DNA of 64,000 nt from Phenylobacterium glaciei (GTDB taxonomy: Bacteria > Pseudomonadota > Alphaproteobacteria > Caulobacterales > Caulobacteraceae), in contig NZ_JAGSGD010000001.1 of NCBI RefSeq assembly GCF_016772415.1, positions 868,001 to 932,000 of the forward strand. Direction: 5' to 3'. Shown in pieces: positions 1 through 8,768 of the stretch; position 1 is the stretch's first letter; every line of letters starts with the position of its first letter. The notes below the pieces were generated by a model that searched no databases, was not told the DNA's origin, and worked only from the letters and a program-made list of their open reading frames with translations. Made by a program: the position numbers and the translations under genes.

Positions 1-1224
1 TATCGAGGATTTTCCATCCACGTTGAGCGTTAGAGTGCGCGGTGTTGAGATTAGCTTCCCATCTCCGGGCTTCAGTAAAGTCATACCCGCGAGAATCTGG
101 AATGGATCAGAAGAAGAAGAAGTAAATTCATCTCCTTGAGAGGTGAAATATTTAACGTTTATATTTCCCTGAGTGATCGGTTCAGTATTATCAAGCCAAT
201 AGAATGTCGCGTTGTTGGGCTTGTACGAAATATTTTGGTGGTTGATATTAGAAATACGAACATCGCTTAGGCCCTCGTCGAGCGAGATTTTGATGTGTCG
301 GACGTTGGGCTTTCGAATGAGGATAGGGCCTCCCTCGACCTTCTCAAGGTTGTCGAATAGGCAGTCCCCCGTGAGGCGAACTTCTAGATCGTAGGGCCCG
401 GCCTTGGCTTTCCTTAACCACTCAATCTCGAGCGCCCCAATGCTACCCGTGGCACTCACGGCGCCCCGTGTGCTGCCGGTAGGCAAGAAATCGAATGGCC
501 GATCCGACCGGGCGGCTATCTCTGATCCTACGAGCGCCGTTGGCTTGGGCCAGTAAAACCCCTGAACCGGGGGTGTGAGGAGGACGCTGAAGTTGGCAGG
601 GAGCGGCTGATAGAAGAGCCTTAGCCCATAGTAGGCGGTGGTAGAGATGCCGGCGCCGAGTAAGACTATCAATACGCCAGCGGCTGTCGCGTTAACGAAT
701 GGACGCCAGTGCAACGAGTTCTTAGCGAGAGCGTAGATCGCTAGAGCTAAGCCAAGCAAAGCGGCGATTAGAGCGCCGCCAATGAAATTGCCAACTAGAT
801 TGACGACTTGATCATCTACGTGAATTTCGTTCGCGGTCAAAAGATCCGCAACGCTCCAAATGGCCAGGGAGCCTACCCAAACGTTGACCAGTGCGCGTCC
901 AATGGATCCAGACCCCAAAGCTATCAGCGCAATTATTGCGGAAATTGAAAGATAAAACCAATAAAAGCCCCCTAGGAGCCAATCCTGTAGTTCCGGAAAT
1001 CGCGCAACGTCGTCAGAGTATGCCGCTGTATAGATATTTGGAGCTTCGCTTCCTATTGCAGAGAAGACGGAATGCTGTAGCGAGGGACCCACGCTTACGA
1101 CGAAACTTAGGAAGATCCATACCGGAAGAGCAACTAGAAGCCACCCTGCGGGGGAGAGTCGTGGGAGGTGAGCAAAGGCCGATCTCAGAGTCCTAGCGAT
1201 CCACTGGCCTGCCTGATTTTTCAC
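1..1224 (-). CDS. Unknown polytopic membrane protein, 3' end beyond window
   Basis: The minus strand is open from 1251 to the left edge with no stop, so this is the N-terminal ~408 residues of a longer protein. I read the frame directly: no ATG occurs near the 5' end and the first good start is GTG at 1224. The N-terminal half has about five hydrophobic stretches (roughly residues 30-48, 85-110, 112-130, 150-170 and 178-198), and the remainder is polar, with alternating strand-like segments that look extracytoplasmic. Base composition is clearly lower in GC than the genes that follow, and rare codons such as CTA and TTA are used freely, which suggests acquired DNA. I do not recognise a family. 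The Shine-Dalgarno is weak, so the start is uncertain. Confidence 0.6.
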   Translation of the reverse strand, partial: MKNQAGQWIARTLRSAFAHLPRLSPAGWLLVALPVWIFLSFVVSVGPSLQHSVFSAIGSEAPNIYTAAYSDDVARFPELQDWLLGGFYWFYLSISAIIALIALGSGSIGRALVNVWVGSLAIWSVADLLTANEIHVDDQVVNLVGNFIGGALIAALLGLALAIYALAKNSLHWRPFVNATAAGVLIVLLGAGISTTAYYGLRLFYQPLPANFSVLLTPPVQGFYWPKPTALVGSEIAARSDRPFDFLPTGSTRGAVSATGSIGALEIEWLRKAKAGPYDLEVRLTGDCLFDNLEKVEGGPILIRKPNVRHIKISLDEGLSDVRISNINHQNISYKPNNATFYWLDNTEPITQGNINVKYFTSQGDEFTSSSSDPFQILAGMTLLKPGDGKLISTPRTLTLNVDGKSSI

Positions 1225-1587
1225 GCTTTGAGTTCCCGCTTTGATAGAAGGTTATCACCGTTTGCTTTGTGGGGAAGAAGTGGAAGGTGGTCGCCGCCAC
1301 AGAGCGGACCTCGTCTGGACCGGCCATTAGTAGGCGGTGAGGCGGAAGCTTCCGGCCCTGCTGGCAGCGGGTGCAGCGGCGCAATATCTAGACGGACTCT
1401 TCCGCCGGAGGGAACCTGAACACCAAACTGCGGAGCGCTTCGCATACGGCCTGCCTGTCATGCCACCAGCCTAGCCCTTCGCGCCGGACCTTTCGTGCGA
1501 CAGAGGTCTACCGCCCTTGCGTTCCCCCACGATACCCGCGCCTCACTGCCTCCAACGCGACAAATCAAAAGGCGAGGCGAGACCCCC
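1225..1587. other. Intergenic region without a supported gene
   Basis: About 360 bases separate the left-edge membrane protein gene (minus) from the MDR oxidoreductase (plus). It must hold both divergent promoters. Composition returns from low to high GC across it, marking the border of the lower-GC segment. Short open frames here overlap on both strands and show no start signal or family resemblance. A GGCGAGG Shine-Dalgarno for the downstream gene lies at 1571-1577. Confidence 0.5.
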
Positions 1588-2598
1588 ATGAAGGCCATCC
1601 AGACCGTCCACCCCACCGGCCTCGACACCCTGCGCTATGCCGATATCGCAGACGCCAAGGCGCCCGGTCCCGGTGAGATCAGCGTCCGGCTGCGGGCCAG
1701 CTCGCTGAACTATCACGACTACATGGTGGTCCTGGGCGCCATCCCGACGCCCGAGGGCCGCATCCCCATGTCCGACGGGGCCGGTGAGGTGACCGCGGTG
1801 GGCGAGGGCGTGCGCGAGTTCGCGGTGGGCGACCTGGTGGTCTCCACCTTCTTCCCCGCCTGGCTGGACGGGGTCGACGCGCCGGACGGCGGCTTCTCCG
1901 GCGTGCCCGGCGACGGCGCCGACGGCTATGCCCGCGAACAGGTGACGGCGCCCGCCACCTCCTTCACCCACGCGCCGAAGGGCTGGAGCGCGGCCGAGGC
2001 CGCCACCATCACCTGCGCCGGCGTCACGGCCTGGCGCGGCCTGGTGGCCGACGGCGCGCTGAAGGGTGGCGAGACCGTGCTCGTCCAAGGCACCGGCGGG
2101 GTCTCCATCTATGGCCTGCAGATCGCCAAGGCCTTCGGCTGCACGGTCATCGCCACCTCCTCCTCCGACGAGAAGCTGGAGCGCCTGAAGGCGCTGGGGG
2201 CCGACCACCTGATCAACTACAAGTCGGAGCCCGCCTGGGGCGCGGCGGCGGCCAAGCTCACCGGCGGCCGCGGCGTCGACCACATCCTGGAGATCGGCGG
2301 CTCGGGCACCCTGCCGGAGTCCATCAACGCCACCCGCAACGGCGGCCACATCGCCCTGATCGGCGTCCTGGCGGGCTATGCCGGTCCGGTCCCGACGGTG
2401 GCCATCATGGGCAAGCAGTTGAAGGTCCAGGGCCTGACCGTCGGCAGCCGCCGCCACCAGCTCGACATGATCCGCGCCATCGACGTCGCCGGCTACCGCC
2501 CGGTGCTGGACAAGCACTTCCCCCTGGAAAACCTCGCCGACGCCTTCCGCCACCAGGCCTCCAACACCCACTTCGGCAAGATCGTGGTGGATATCTGA
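1588..2598 (+). CDS. Zinc-independent MDR alcohol dehydrogenase/quinone reductase-like protein
   Basis: A 336-residue medium-chain dehydrogenase/reductase that should use NAD(P)H to reduce a carbonyl or quinone in the cytosol. The N-terminal GroES-like catalytic domain (about residues 1-130) is followed by a Rossmann domain with the nucleotide motif GTGGV near 168-172. The cysteine cluster of a structural zinc site is absent, which fits the quinone-oxidoreductase branch. The ATG at 1588 is preferred over upstream in-frame starts because GGCGAGG sits about 10 bases upstream and the protein then begins MKAIQ, as is usual for the family. Substrate cannot be told from sequence. Confidence 0.88.
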   Translation: MKAIQTVHPTGLDTLRYADIADAKAPGPGEISVRLRASSLNYHDYMVVLGAIPTPEGRIPMSDGAGEVTAVGEGVREFAVGDLVVSTFFPAWLDGVDAPDGGFSGVPGDGADGYAREQVTAPATSFTHAPKGWSAAEAATITCAGVTAWRGLVADGALKGGETVLVQGTGGVSIYGLQIAKAFGCTVIATSSSDEKLERLKALGADHLINYKSEPAWGAAAAKLTGGRGVDHILEIGGSGTLPESINATRNGGHIALIGVLAGYAGPVPTVAIMGKQLKVQGLTVGSRRHQLDMIRAIDVAGYRPVLDKHFPLENLADAFRHQASNTHFGKIVVDI

Positions 2599-2640
2599 TC
2601 GCAGGTCGGCCGCAGGGGCGCTGAGCGCAGCCACCCAAAC

Positions 2641-2751
2641 CCCGCTCATCCCGGCGAAGGCCGGGACCCAGGTCATAGGTCACGAACCTGAACCAGGAAT
2701 CCTGAAAGCAGTGGATGTATCTGGGTCCCGGCCTTCGCCGGGATGAGCGGG
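2641..2751. repeat. REP-like inverted repeat (family A), full element
   Basis: Two arms of about 30 bases, 2641-2671 and 2720-2751, are near-perfect reverse complements built around TCCCGGCGAAGGCCGGGA, separated by a ~48-base spacer. The element fills the gap between the dehydrogenase and the next gene and could form a large hairpin. A lone half copy occurs at 9185-9203. Such extragenic palindromes are common in Caulobacterales genomes. Confidence 0.75.
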
Positions 2752-2851
2752 GGTAAGGGTCGGGTTGTGCCGCCCCCCAAAATACAGCCAGGGCGGAGTC
2801 GCCCATAACGGCATGTTCTGCGTTTGTTCCAACACCGGAGCAGGCCTGTCC

Positions 2852-3430
2852 ATGAGCGAGTACATTCCCCCGCCCAAGGGCTGGCGCGTCTTCAACGGTC
2901 GGCTGGTCCCCGACCCCACGCTCTGGGGCTATCTGCATCGCAAGCAGGTCGTGCGCGGCGCCTGCTACACCCGCGACTGCCGGCGCAACTACCACCTCGA
3001 CTTCGAACTGCTGCTGCGGCGCGGCTACGCCGCCGTCGCCATGACCGAGATCCAGCGCCTGCTGCTCTGCCACATGCCGGGCGGCTGCAGCATGACCTTC
3101 CAGGCCGACAAGGCCGGCTCGGGCCTGCCCCTCTCGCGCCTGGCCGCCAACCGTGAGGTCCGCATCCTGTTCCGCTGCGGCGGCTGCAAGTGGGAGAAGC
3201 TGGTCACGCCCCGCCAGGCCATCGCCCAGCTGACCGCCGCCAAGACCGGCGCCGCCGCCACCCTCCACACCGACCTGATCACCAAGATCACCAAGCCCTG
3301 CCCCAAATGCGCCGCCACCACCTGGACCTGCGACGTCCGCTGGCCCACCGCGCCGAAGGACAAGACCTACGCACAGCGCCATCTCGAGGACCGGGCGGCC
3401 GAGCGGGTGGTGAAGGGCAGGGACGGGTAG
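2852..3430 (+). CDS. Cysteine-rich hypothetical protein, possible zinc ribbon
   Basis: A 192-residue soluble protein of unknown function. It contains four cysteine pairs: CYTRDC near residue 38, CHMPGGC near 74, FRCGGC near 109 and PCPKC near 150. The last two are spaced like zinc knuckles, so metal binding is likely. The N-terminus (KGWRVFNGRLVPDP) has no signal peptide. The ATG at 2852 is preferred to an upstream start at 2765 because the extra residues lie in REP-flanking sequence. No partner gene is evident. Confidence 0.7.
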   Translation: MSEYIPPPKGWRVFNGRLVPDPTLWGYLHRKQVVRGACYTRDCRRNYHLDFELLLRRGYAAVAMTEIQRLLLCHMPGGCSMTFQADKAGSGLPLSRLAANREVRILFRCGGCKWEKLVTPRQAIAQLTAAKTGAAATLHTDLITKITKPCPKCAATTWTCDVRWPTAPKDKTYAQRHLEDRAAERVVKGRDG

Positions 3431-3563
3431 GGGCCTTCCCATTCCTCCGCGGCGCGAACAACGCCGAGACGGAGGGAGCTAGAGCCTGTCAGCCCCTACA
3501 GCCCCGACCAAACTCCCCTCGCAACATTGCCGCGCGGCCCCGTTTGCGTCATAGGGGCGGCCC

Positions 3564-4583
3564 GTGACCGCCACCCTCCGCACCCTTCCGGCCCTGGCCG
3601 CAGCCGGCCTCATCGAGCCTGCGCGCCTGCCCGCCCTGGAGCGGGTGGCGGCCCAGTACGCCGTGGCCGTGACGCCCGCCATGGCCGACCTGATGGACGA
3701 TGCCCATATCGCCCGCCAGTTCCTGCCCGACGTGGCCGAGCTGAACGTTCTGCCCGGCGAGGACGCCGATCCGGTCGGCGACAACACCCACATGCCGGTG
3801 GAGGGGATCGTCCACCGCTATCCCGACCGGGTGCTGCTGAAGGTCACCCACACCTGCGCGGTCTATTGCCGGTTCTGCTTCCGCCGCGAGATGGTGGGGC
3901 CGACGGGCGAGGTTCCGGCCCTGTCGGCCCAGGCCCTGGACGCGGCCATCGCCTACATCGCCGAACACCCGGAAATCTGGGAAGTGATCCTCACGGGCGG
4001 TGATCCGCTGGTGCTGTCGCCGCGTCGGCTGGCGAGCATCATGGCTCGGCTGGCGGCCATCGATCATGTGAAGGTGATGCGGATCCACACCCGCGTCCCG
4101 GCCGTCGATCCCGCCGCCGTGACCGATGAGCTGGTGGCCGCACTCAGAGTGGAGGGCAAGGCGGTCTATGTCGCCCTGCACGCCAACCATGCCGCCGAGC
4201 TGACGCCGGCGGCGCGGTCGGCCTGCGCCAAATTCGTCGACGCCGGCATTCCGATGGTCGGCCAGACGGTGCTGCTGAAGGGTGTCAACGACGACCCTGC
4301 GGTGCTGGAGGCCCTGCTGCGGGCCATGGTGGAGACGAGGATCAAGCCCTACTACCTGCACCACGGCGATCTCGCCCGCGGCACCAGCCACCTGCGCACG
4401 AGCCTGGCTGAAGGCCAGGCGGTGATGCGAGAGCTTCGCGGCCGGCTCTCAGGCCTAGCCCAGCCCACCTACGTCCTGGATATCCCCGGCGGTCACGGCA
4501 AGGTCCCGGTCGGGCCGGACTATCTGGCCAACGACGGCGCGGTGGAGGACCCGAACGGGACCTTCCACCCCTACCGGCCCTAG
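3564..4583 (+). CDS. KamA-family radical SAM lysine 2,3-aminomutase-like protein
   Basis: 339 residues with the radical-SAM signature CAVYCRFC (cysteines 98, 102, 105) that binds the [4Fe-4S]/SAM centre, and PGGHGK near 309-313 whose lysine should hold PLP. Both are hallmarks of lysine 2,3-aminomutases. At this length it resembles EpmB, which makes beta-lysine for elongation factor P, more than the longer clostridial enzyme, but neither epmA nor efp is adjacent. Translation starts at GTG 3564. The TAG stop interlocks with the stop of the convergent small membrane gene in a CTAG. Confidence 0.85.
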   Translation: MTATLRTLPALAAAGLIEPARLPALERVAAQYAVAVTPAMADLMDDAHIARQFLPDVAELNVLPGEDADPVGDNTHMPVEGIVHRYPDRVLLKVTHTCAVYCRFCFRREMVGPTGEVPALSAQALDAAIAYIAEHPEIWEVILTGGDPLVLSPRRLASIMARLAAIDHVKVMRIHTRVPAVDPAAVTDELVAALRVEGKAVYVALHANHAAELTPAARSACAKFVDAGIPMVGQTVLLKGVNDDPAVLEALLRAMVETRIKPYYLHHGDLARGTSHLRTSLAEGQAVMRELRGRLSGLAQPTYVLDIPGGHGKVPVGPDYLANDGAVEDPNGTFHPYRP

Positions 4584-4810
4584 TCGCTGCGTTCCATGCC
4601 GCGCACGGCGTGGATGAACATCACCACGCCCACGATGACCAACAGGGCCCCCACGGCCGGCAGCAGCAGGCTGGCGGGCAGGCCCAGGGTGAACAGCAGG
4701 CGCGACCACGCGTCCTCGGTGCGGTAGGCCGCCATCAGCGCGAAGATCGCGATGGCGAGCCCGATCACGGCGGTGACGATGGCGATGACGCGATAGGCGA
4801 GGTTACCCAT
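4580..4810 (-). CDS. Small two-helix membrane protein
   Basis: 76 residues with two strongly hydrophobic segments (about 5-27 and 40-66) and a charged C-terminus, so an inner-membrane hairpin protein. A GGAGA lies just upstream of the ATG at 4810. Function unknown; no domain recognised. Its stop codon shares the CTAG 4580-4583 with the convergent kamA-like gene, leaving no room for a separate terminator. Confidence 0.7.
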   Translation of the reverse strand: MGNLAYRVIAIVTAVIGLAIAIFALMAAYRTEDAWSRLLFTLGLPASLLLPAVGALLVIVGVVMFIHAVRGMERSD

Positions 4811-4887
4811 GGCGGGTCTCCAGGTGCGATGGCCCCTGGAGACTGGCGCGGCGGGGGCGGCTGCGCCTTGACGCGCGTCAAATCGGT

Positions 4888-5307
4888 TTAGGCGTCGTTG
4901 TCCGTCGAAATCTCTTCCAGCGTCTTGCCGACAACCTTGGCGCCGTAGTCCACGGCGATGTCGCCGAGCGACAGGATGCCCACCAGCTTGCCGGCATCGT
5001 TGGCGACCACCAGGCGGCGGATCTGGTGATGGGCCATCTGGGCGGCGGCGTCGGCCAGGTTGTCGTCTTCCTTGCAGGTCTGCACGTCGCCGCTCATCAC
5101 ATCGCTGGCCGGCGTGGTGAGCGCGCCGCCCTTGGCCACCACCTGCAGGACGATGTCGCGGTCGGTGATCAGGCCCACCACCTTGTCATCCTCGACGATC
5201 GGCACGGCGCCGGTCTCGATGCTGAGCATGATGCCGGCGACCTTCTGGACGCTGTCGGCCGGCCCGGCGGTCGCGACCTGGGCCGTCATGGCTTCACTGA
5301 CTTTCAT
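4888..5307 (-). CDS. Twin CBS-domain protein
   Basis: 139 residues made almost entirely of two CBS motifs (about 8-60 and 72-125), the pair that forms a Bateman module binding adenine nucleotides. Typical segments are VGLITDRDIV and VGILSLGDIA. Stand-alone CBS proteins of this size often act as energy sensors; the partner is unknown. The ATG at 5307 is preferred because it yields MKVSEAM, the usual start, while the longer open frame upstream is the antisense of the flavin reductase gene. Divergent from that gene over 87 bases. Confidence 0.88.
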   Translation of the reverse strand: MKVSEAMTAQVATAGPADSVQKVAGIMLSIETGAVPIVEDDKVVGLITDRDIVLQVVAKGGALTTPASDVMSGDVQTCKEDDNLADAAAQMAHHQIRRLVVANDAGKLVGILSLGDIAVDYGAKVVGKTLEEISTDNDA

Positions 5308-5394
5308 GGGATCGTCCTTGTGTGTTGAAGTAGACACCGAAACCCGCAAACCCGCTCCCCGTTCCGCTTGCCCCCAGCAGGAGCCCTGACGACC

Positions 5395-5954
5395 ATGACC
5401 GAACTCCGCGTGCTGGGCTTGGCCGGCAGCCTTCGCCAGGCCTCCTACAACCGCGCCCTGCTGCGCGCCGCCCAGGCCGCCGCGCCGGCCGGCATGACCA
5501 TCGCGGCCTTCGATCTGCTGCCGGTGCCGCTCTACAACGGTGACGTCGAGGCCGCCGGCGATCCCGAGGGCGTGGCCGCCCTGAAGGCCGCCATCCGCGC
5601 CGCCGACGCGGTGCTGTTCGTGACGCCAGAGTACAACCACGGCGTCCCGGCGGTGATGAAGAACGCCCTGGACTGGGCCTCGCGCCCGCCGCGCGGGGCC
5701 GCCCTGGACGCCAAGCCCGTGGGGATCATCGGCGCCAGCCCCGGCATGACCGGCTCGGCCCGCGGCCAGAGCCAGCTGCGCCAGGCCTTCGAGTTCACCA
5801 ACTCCTACGCCATGCCCCAGCCCGAACTGCTGGTCTTCCGCGCCCACGAGAAGTTCGACGCCGACGGCAAGCTCACCGACGAGACGACTGAGAAGTATCT
5901 GGCCAGCGCCCGGTCGCCTTCGCGGCGTGGGTGGCGCAGTTCAAGGCGGCTTGA
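5395..5954 (+). pseudogene. NADPH-dependent FMN reductase family, 3' end frameshifted
   Basis: Residues 1-165 match the flavodoxin-like NADPH:FMN reductase family (SsuE/ChrR-like): GSLRQASYNRALL binds FMN phosphate, followed by FVTPEYNHGVPAVMKNALDW and the GxxxGGS-like GASPGMTGSARGQ. Near 5905-5915 the reading frame breaks. The family's usual C-terminus (FAAWVAQFKAA then TGA at 5952-5954) lies in the -1 frame, whereas the in-frame translation runs through basic nonsense (SARSPSRRGWRSSRR) straight into the next gene. A 1-base deletion, real or a sequencing error, explains this. The core fold is complete, so a read-through fusion could still bind flavin. Confidence 0.75.
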
Positions 5955-6021
5955 CGAGAACGAATGCGGAACATTAGGCTGCCGGACAAAGCTTGGCCGG
6001 GAGGATGGCGTGGGGTTCAAG

Positions 6022-6588
6022 ATGTCGTGGTTCGCGTTCGAGGGACGCGGCAAGGCGGAGGTGCTGACGCTCGCCGGCCTGACCGATACGGGAGAGCCAA
6101 CGGACGCGGGGGTGCGCGGCCAAGCCTGCGCGGAACTGCCCAATGGCTGGACGGTCCTGGCCGACGGCGACGAAGGCCCCTTCAAGCCCAAGACCATGGC
6201 GCGGCTCTCCGCCGACGGCCGGGTCCTTGCCGCCTGGATGTCGGAGACCGTCATGTGCAGCAGGGCCGAGGCCTGGCTTGAGGGCAAGCGCCTCTGGTCC
6301 GTCATCCACGATCCCAGCCAAGGTCCCGACGACCTGTTCGTGGAGGGAGATTTCCCGCCGGAACTGGCGGCGATCGGCGCGCGGCTGGCGGCTCTGCAGG
6401 CCGCCGAGGGCGGGGAGGAGTCCGATACCGACTACGTCTTCGAGATCGCCAGCGAGATTTCCGCCACCCTGTGCGGCTGGCGACCCGACCAGGACAACGA
6501 GGCCTGGGGCGAGGTCGAATTCACGCGCGCCGGTCCGTCGGAGGCGTCGCCGAAACGCTCCTGGCTCGCCAAGCTGTTCGGCCGCTAG
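6022..6588 (+). CDS. Hypothetical acidic protein, in frame with the broken flavin reductase
   Basis: 188 residues beginning MSWFAFEGRGK. It is soluble and acidic with no signal peptide and no recognised domain; it contains several Trp-rich stretches (CGWRPDQDNEAWGEVEF) and a basic C-terminus. Because of the upstream frameshift there is no stop between it and the reductase, so one 398-residue fused open frame runs 5395-6588. I place the native start at ATG 6022. Its TAG interlocks with the convergent patatin stop in CTAG 6585-6588. Confidence 0.6.
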   Translation: MSWFAFEGRGKAEVLTLAGLTDTGEPTDAGVRGQACAELPNGWTVLADGDEGPFKPKTMARLSADGRVLAAWMSETVMCSRAEAWLEGKRLWSVIHDPSQGPDDLFVEGDFPPELAAIGARLAALQAAEGGEESDTDYVFEIASEISATLCGWRPDQDNEAWGEVEFTRAGPSEASPKRSWLAKLFGR

Positions 6589-7751
6589 ACCTTCGGCCGC
6601 GTCAGGCTCTCGATCAGCCGCCCCAGCGTCGGGGGTTCGGGCGTCGGCGTGACCCACAGGCCGGGACCCTGGGCGGCCGCCACGCCTTCGTCGAAGATGC
6701 GTTTCATGTTGGCGGTGTCGAAGGACAGCATGTTGCCGTTCTCCGCCGCGTCCGGGATCGAGGTGAAGCTGAGCGGCAGGTCGACGCCCGCGCAGAAGGT
6801 CGCCGCATTGGACAGGGCGTTGCGGTACGAGAACCGCAGCATGGTGTCGAAGCTGCGCACCAGGATGGCCGCCAGGTTCGGGCTGGTGGTGCGCGGCGCC
6901 TGCTCCAGCACGGTGTTGACCATCACATAGATCCGCCCGCCCTTCAGCCTGCGGCCCAGCTGTTTCCACCGCAGCATGGCCTCAGGCATGATGAACAGAG
7001 GGGCGCTGACCCCGCCGTCCACGTGCATCTCCTCATAGGCCACGCCCTCGGCCTCGCAGGGGAAGCTGCGGGGTGGGAACAGGCCCGGCAGGCTGGCCGA
7101 GGCCACCAGGATGTCGCGGAACAGGGCCAGAGCCGTCTCGCCGCCCCGCGCGGCGATCTCCCCCATGTCCCAGATGACGGTCTGCTGGCTGTCGAGGTTG
7201 GTGGTGGCCACCAGCAGGCGGCGCCCCTTGGCGTGCTCCACCGCCACGGCCTCGACCACCGCGGCGTCGATGAAGGAGTCCACCAGCCCCTCCAGGTTCG
7301 CCGCCTGGAAGATGCCGGCCCCAAAGGCCGGCGCCAGCCGCCGCAGGGAGAGCAGGTCGGCCGCGTGGCCGCCGGTATAGGCGTCGGTCAGCCGCGCGTC
7401 CCAGCTGGGGCCCAGGAAGGCGAAAGGGGCCATCAGCGCCCCGGTGCTCACCCCCGTCACGATGGCGAACTCGGGCCGCTTGCCGGCCAGCGTCATCCCC
7501 ACCAGCACCCCGGCCCCGAAGGCGCCCCCCGCCGCCCCGCCGGAGATCGCCAGGATGTTGAAGTCCTTGCGCCCCACCGCCGAGCGCGGCAACGACAGCC
7601 GGTCGGCCGCCGCATTCAGGCTGTCCTCGGCCTGCTCGACACTGAACCGCACCCCCTCGAACCCCGGCAGCATGGCCCGCACCCCGGCGGCCGGCGCGGG
7701 CAGGCGGGTGCGGAACAGGCCGCTACGCTTGGTGATGTGTCGGTCGGACAT
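6585..7751 (-). CDS. Patatin-like phospholipase
   Basis: 388 residues of a patatin-type lipid acyl hydrolase. The oxyanion-hole run SGGAAGGAFGAG is followed by the nucleophile elbow GVSTG (Ser about 102), and the dyad aspartate lies in DGGVSAP (about 245). The full Ser-Asp dyad is present, so it is probably active on phospholipids. The N-terminus is not a clear signal peptide. ATG 7751 is chosen; an in-frame GTG 18 bases upstream is possible and neither has a strong Shine-Dalgarno. Located between the flavin reductase and EAL genes with no evident functional link. Confidence 0.85.
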   Translation of the reverse strand: MSDRHITKRSGLFRTRLPAPAAGVRAMLPGFEGVRFSVEQAEDSLNAAADRLSLPRSAVGRKDFNILAISGGAAGGAFGAGVLVGMTLAGKRPEFAIVTGVSTGALMAPFAFLGPSWDARLTDAYTGGHAADLLSLRRLAPAFGAGIFQAANLEGLVDSFIDAAVVEAVAVEHAKGRRLLVATTNLDSQQTVIWDMGEIAARGGETALALFRDILVASASLPGLFPPRSFPCEAEGVAYEEMHVDGGVSAPLFIMPEAMLRWKQLGRRLKGGRIYVMVNTVLEQAPRTTSPNLAAILVRSFDTMLRFSYRNALSNAATFCAGVDLPLSFTSIPDAAENGNMLSFDTANMKRIFDEGVAAAQGPGLWVTPTPEPPTLGRLIESLTRPKV

Positions 7752-7797
7752 GGCCGATATCCAGACCACATCGCGGGCGCAGGCTCAACGCGCGGCG

Positions 7798-8574
7798 TCA
7801 GGCGGCGCGGGCGGCGCGCAGGTCCACCGGGTCCACCGCCGGCAGGCTCTGGAAGCCCGGCCTGGCGAACAGATAACCCTGGATGTAGCGCACCCCGATC
7901 TCGCGCAGGGCGTCCAGCTCCTCGCGGGTCTCGATGCCCTCGGCGATCACCTCGATCCCCAGGGCCGCGCACATCTTCATCACCCCGTCGATGATGATCC
8001 GCCGTGGCAGGCTGGCGTCCAGGCCACGGATCAGCTCCATGTCCAGCTTGATGATGTCGGGCTGGAACCGGGCCAGCAGGTTCAGCCCCGCGTGCCCGGC
8101 GCCGAAGTCGTCGAGGGCGACGCCGAAGCCCATCTTCTGGTAGCTGGCGACGATGTTGGCCACGTGGGCGGGATCGGCCATCTCCTCGTTCTCGGTGAAC
8201 TCGAAGATCAACCGCTCTGTGGGGAAATCGATCGCCGCCGCGGTGGCCAGGGTCAGCTGGATGCAGGCCTGGGGCGAATAGACCGCGTTGGGCAGGAAGT
8301 TGATGGAGAGCTTGGCGGGACCCTCCAGCAGGCCGGCCCGCGCCGCCCCCTGGATCGCCTTGACCCGGCACTGCTGGTCGAAGGCGTAGCGGTTTTCCGG
8401 GGTCACCTTGGCCAGGACGCTGGCCGCCGATTCCCCGGCGGGACCGCGCACCAGGGCCTCATAGGCGAAGGGGGCGCCGGTCTGCAGGTCCATGATCGGC
8501 TGGAAGGCCATGGCGATGTCGAACTCGACGGCCTCGCCGTCACGGCAGCCGGCGCAGGGGAGGGGGCGGGACAC
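7798..8574 (-). CDS. EAL-domain cyclic-di-GMP phosphodiesterase
   Basis: 258 residues consisting of a single EAL domain. Catalytic signatures are all present: YEALVRG (the EAL Glu is about residue 39), the Asn in LSINFLPN, the Glu in FEFTENEE, DDFGAGHAGLN, the Lys in IKLDMEL and the Glu of AEGIET. It should hydrolyse c-di-GMP to pGpG. A short N-terminal tail has a CxxC (CAGC) that may sense metal or redox, but no PAS or membrane part is attached. The start is GTG 8574, with GGAG about 11 bases upstream. Confidence 0.9.
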   Translation of the reverse strand: MSRPLPCAGCRDGEAVEFDIAMAFQPIMDLQTGAPFAYEALVRGPAGESAASVLAKVTPENRYAFDQQCRVKAIQGAARAGLLEGPAKLSINFLPNAVYSPQACIQLTLATAAAIDFPTERLIFEFTENEEMADPAHVANIVASYQKMGFGVALDDFGAGHAGLNLLARFQPDIIKLDMELIRGLDASLPRRIIIDGVMKMCAALGIEVIAEGIETREELDALREIGVRYIQGYLFARPGFQSLPAVDPVDLRAARAA

Positions 8575-8768
8575 GGAAATACGCTCCAGGAGATGACCAA
8601 TATCCCAGCCTACCGGACAGCGGTTAAGGATCGGTCGTCAACCGCGAGCCCACAGCCCCGGCCGCGGCCATCTTCAGCGGCCGTAAACGTCCCTTAGCCC
8701 GGCCCAGATCCCATCCCCATAGGACTGATGAGCATCGTCTGGATGCTGCTTCAGCCAGGTGACGCCTC

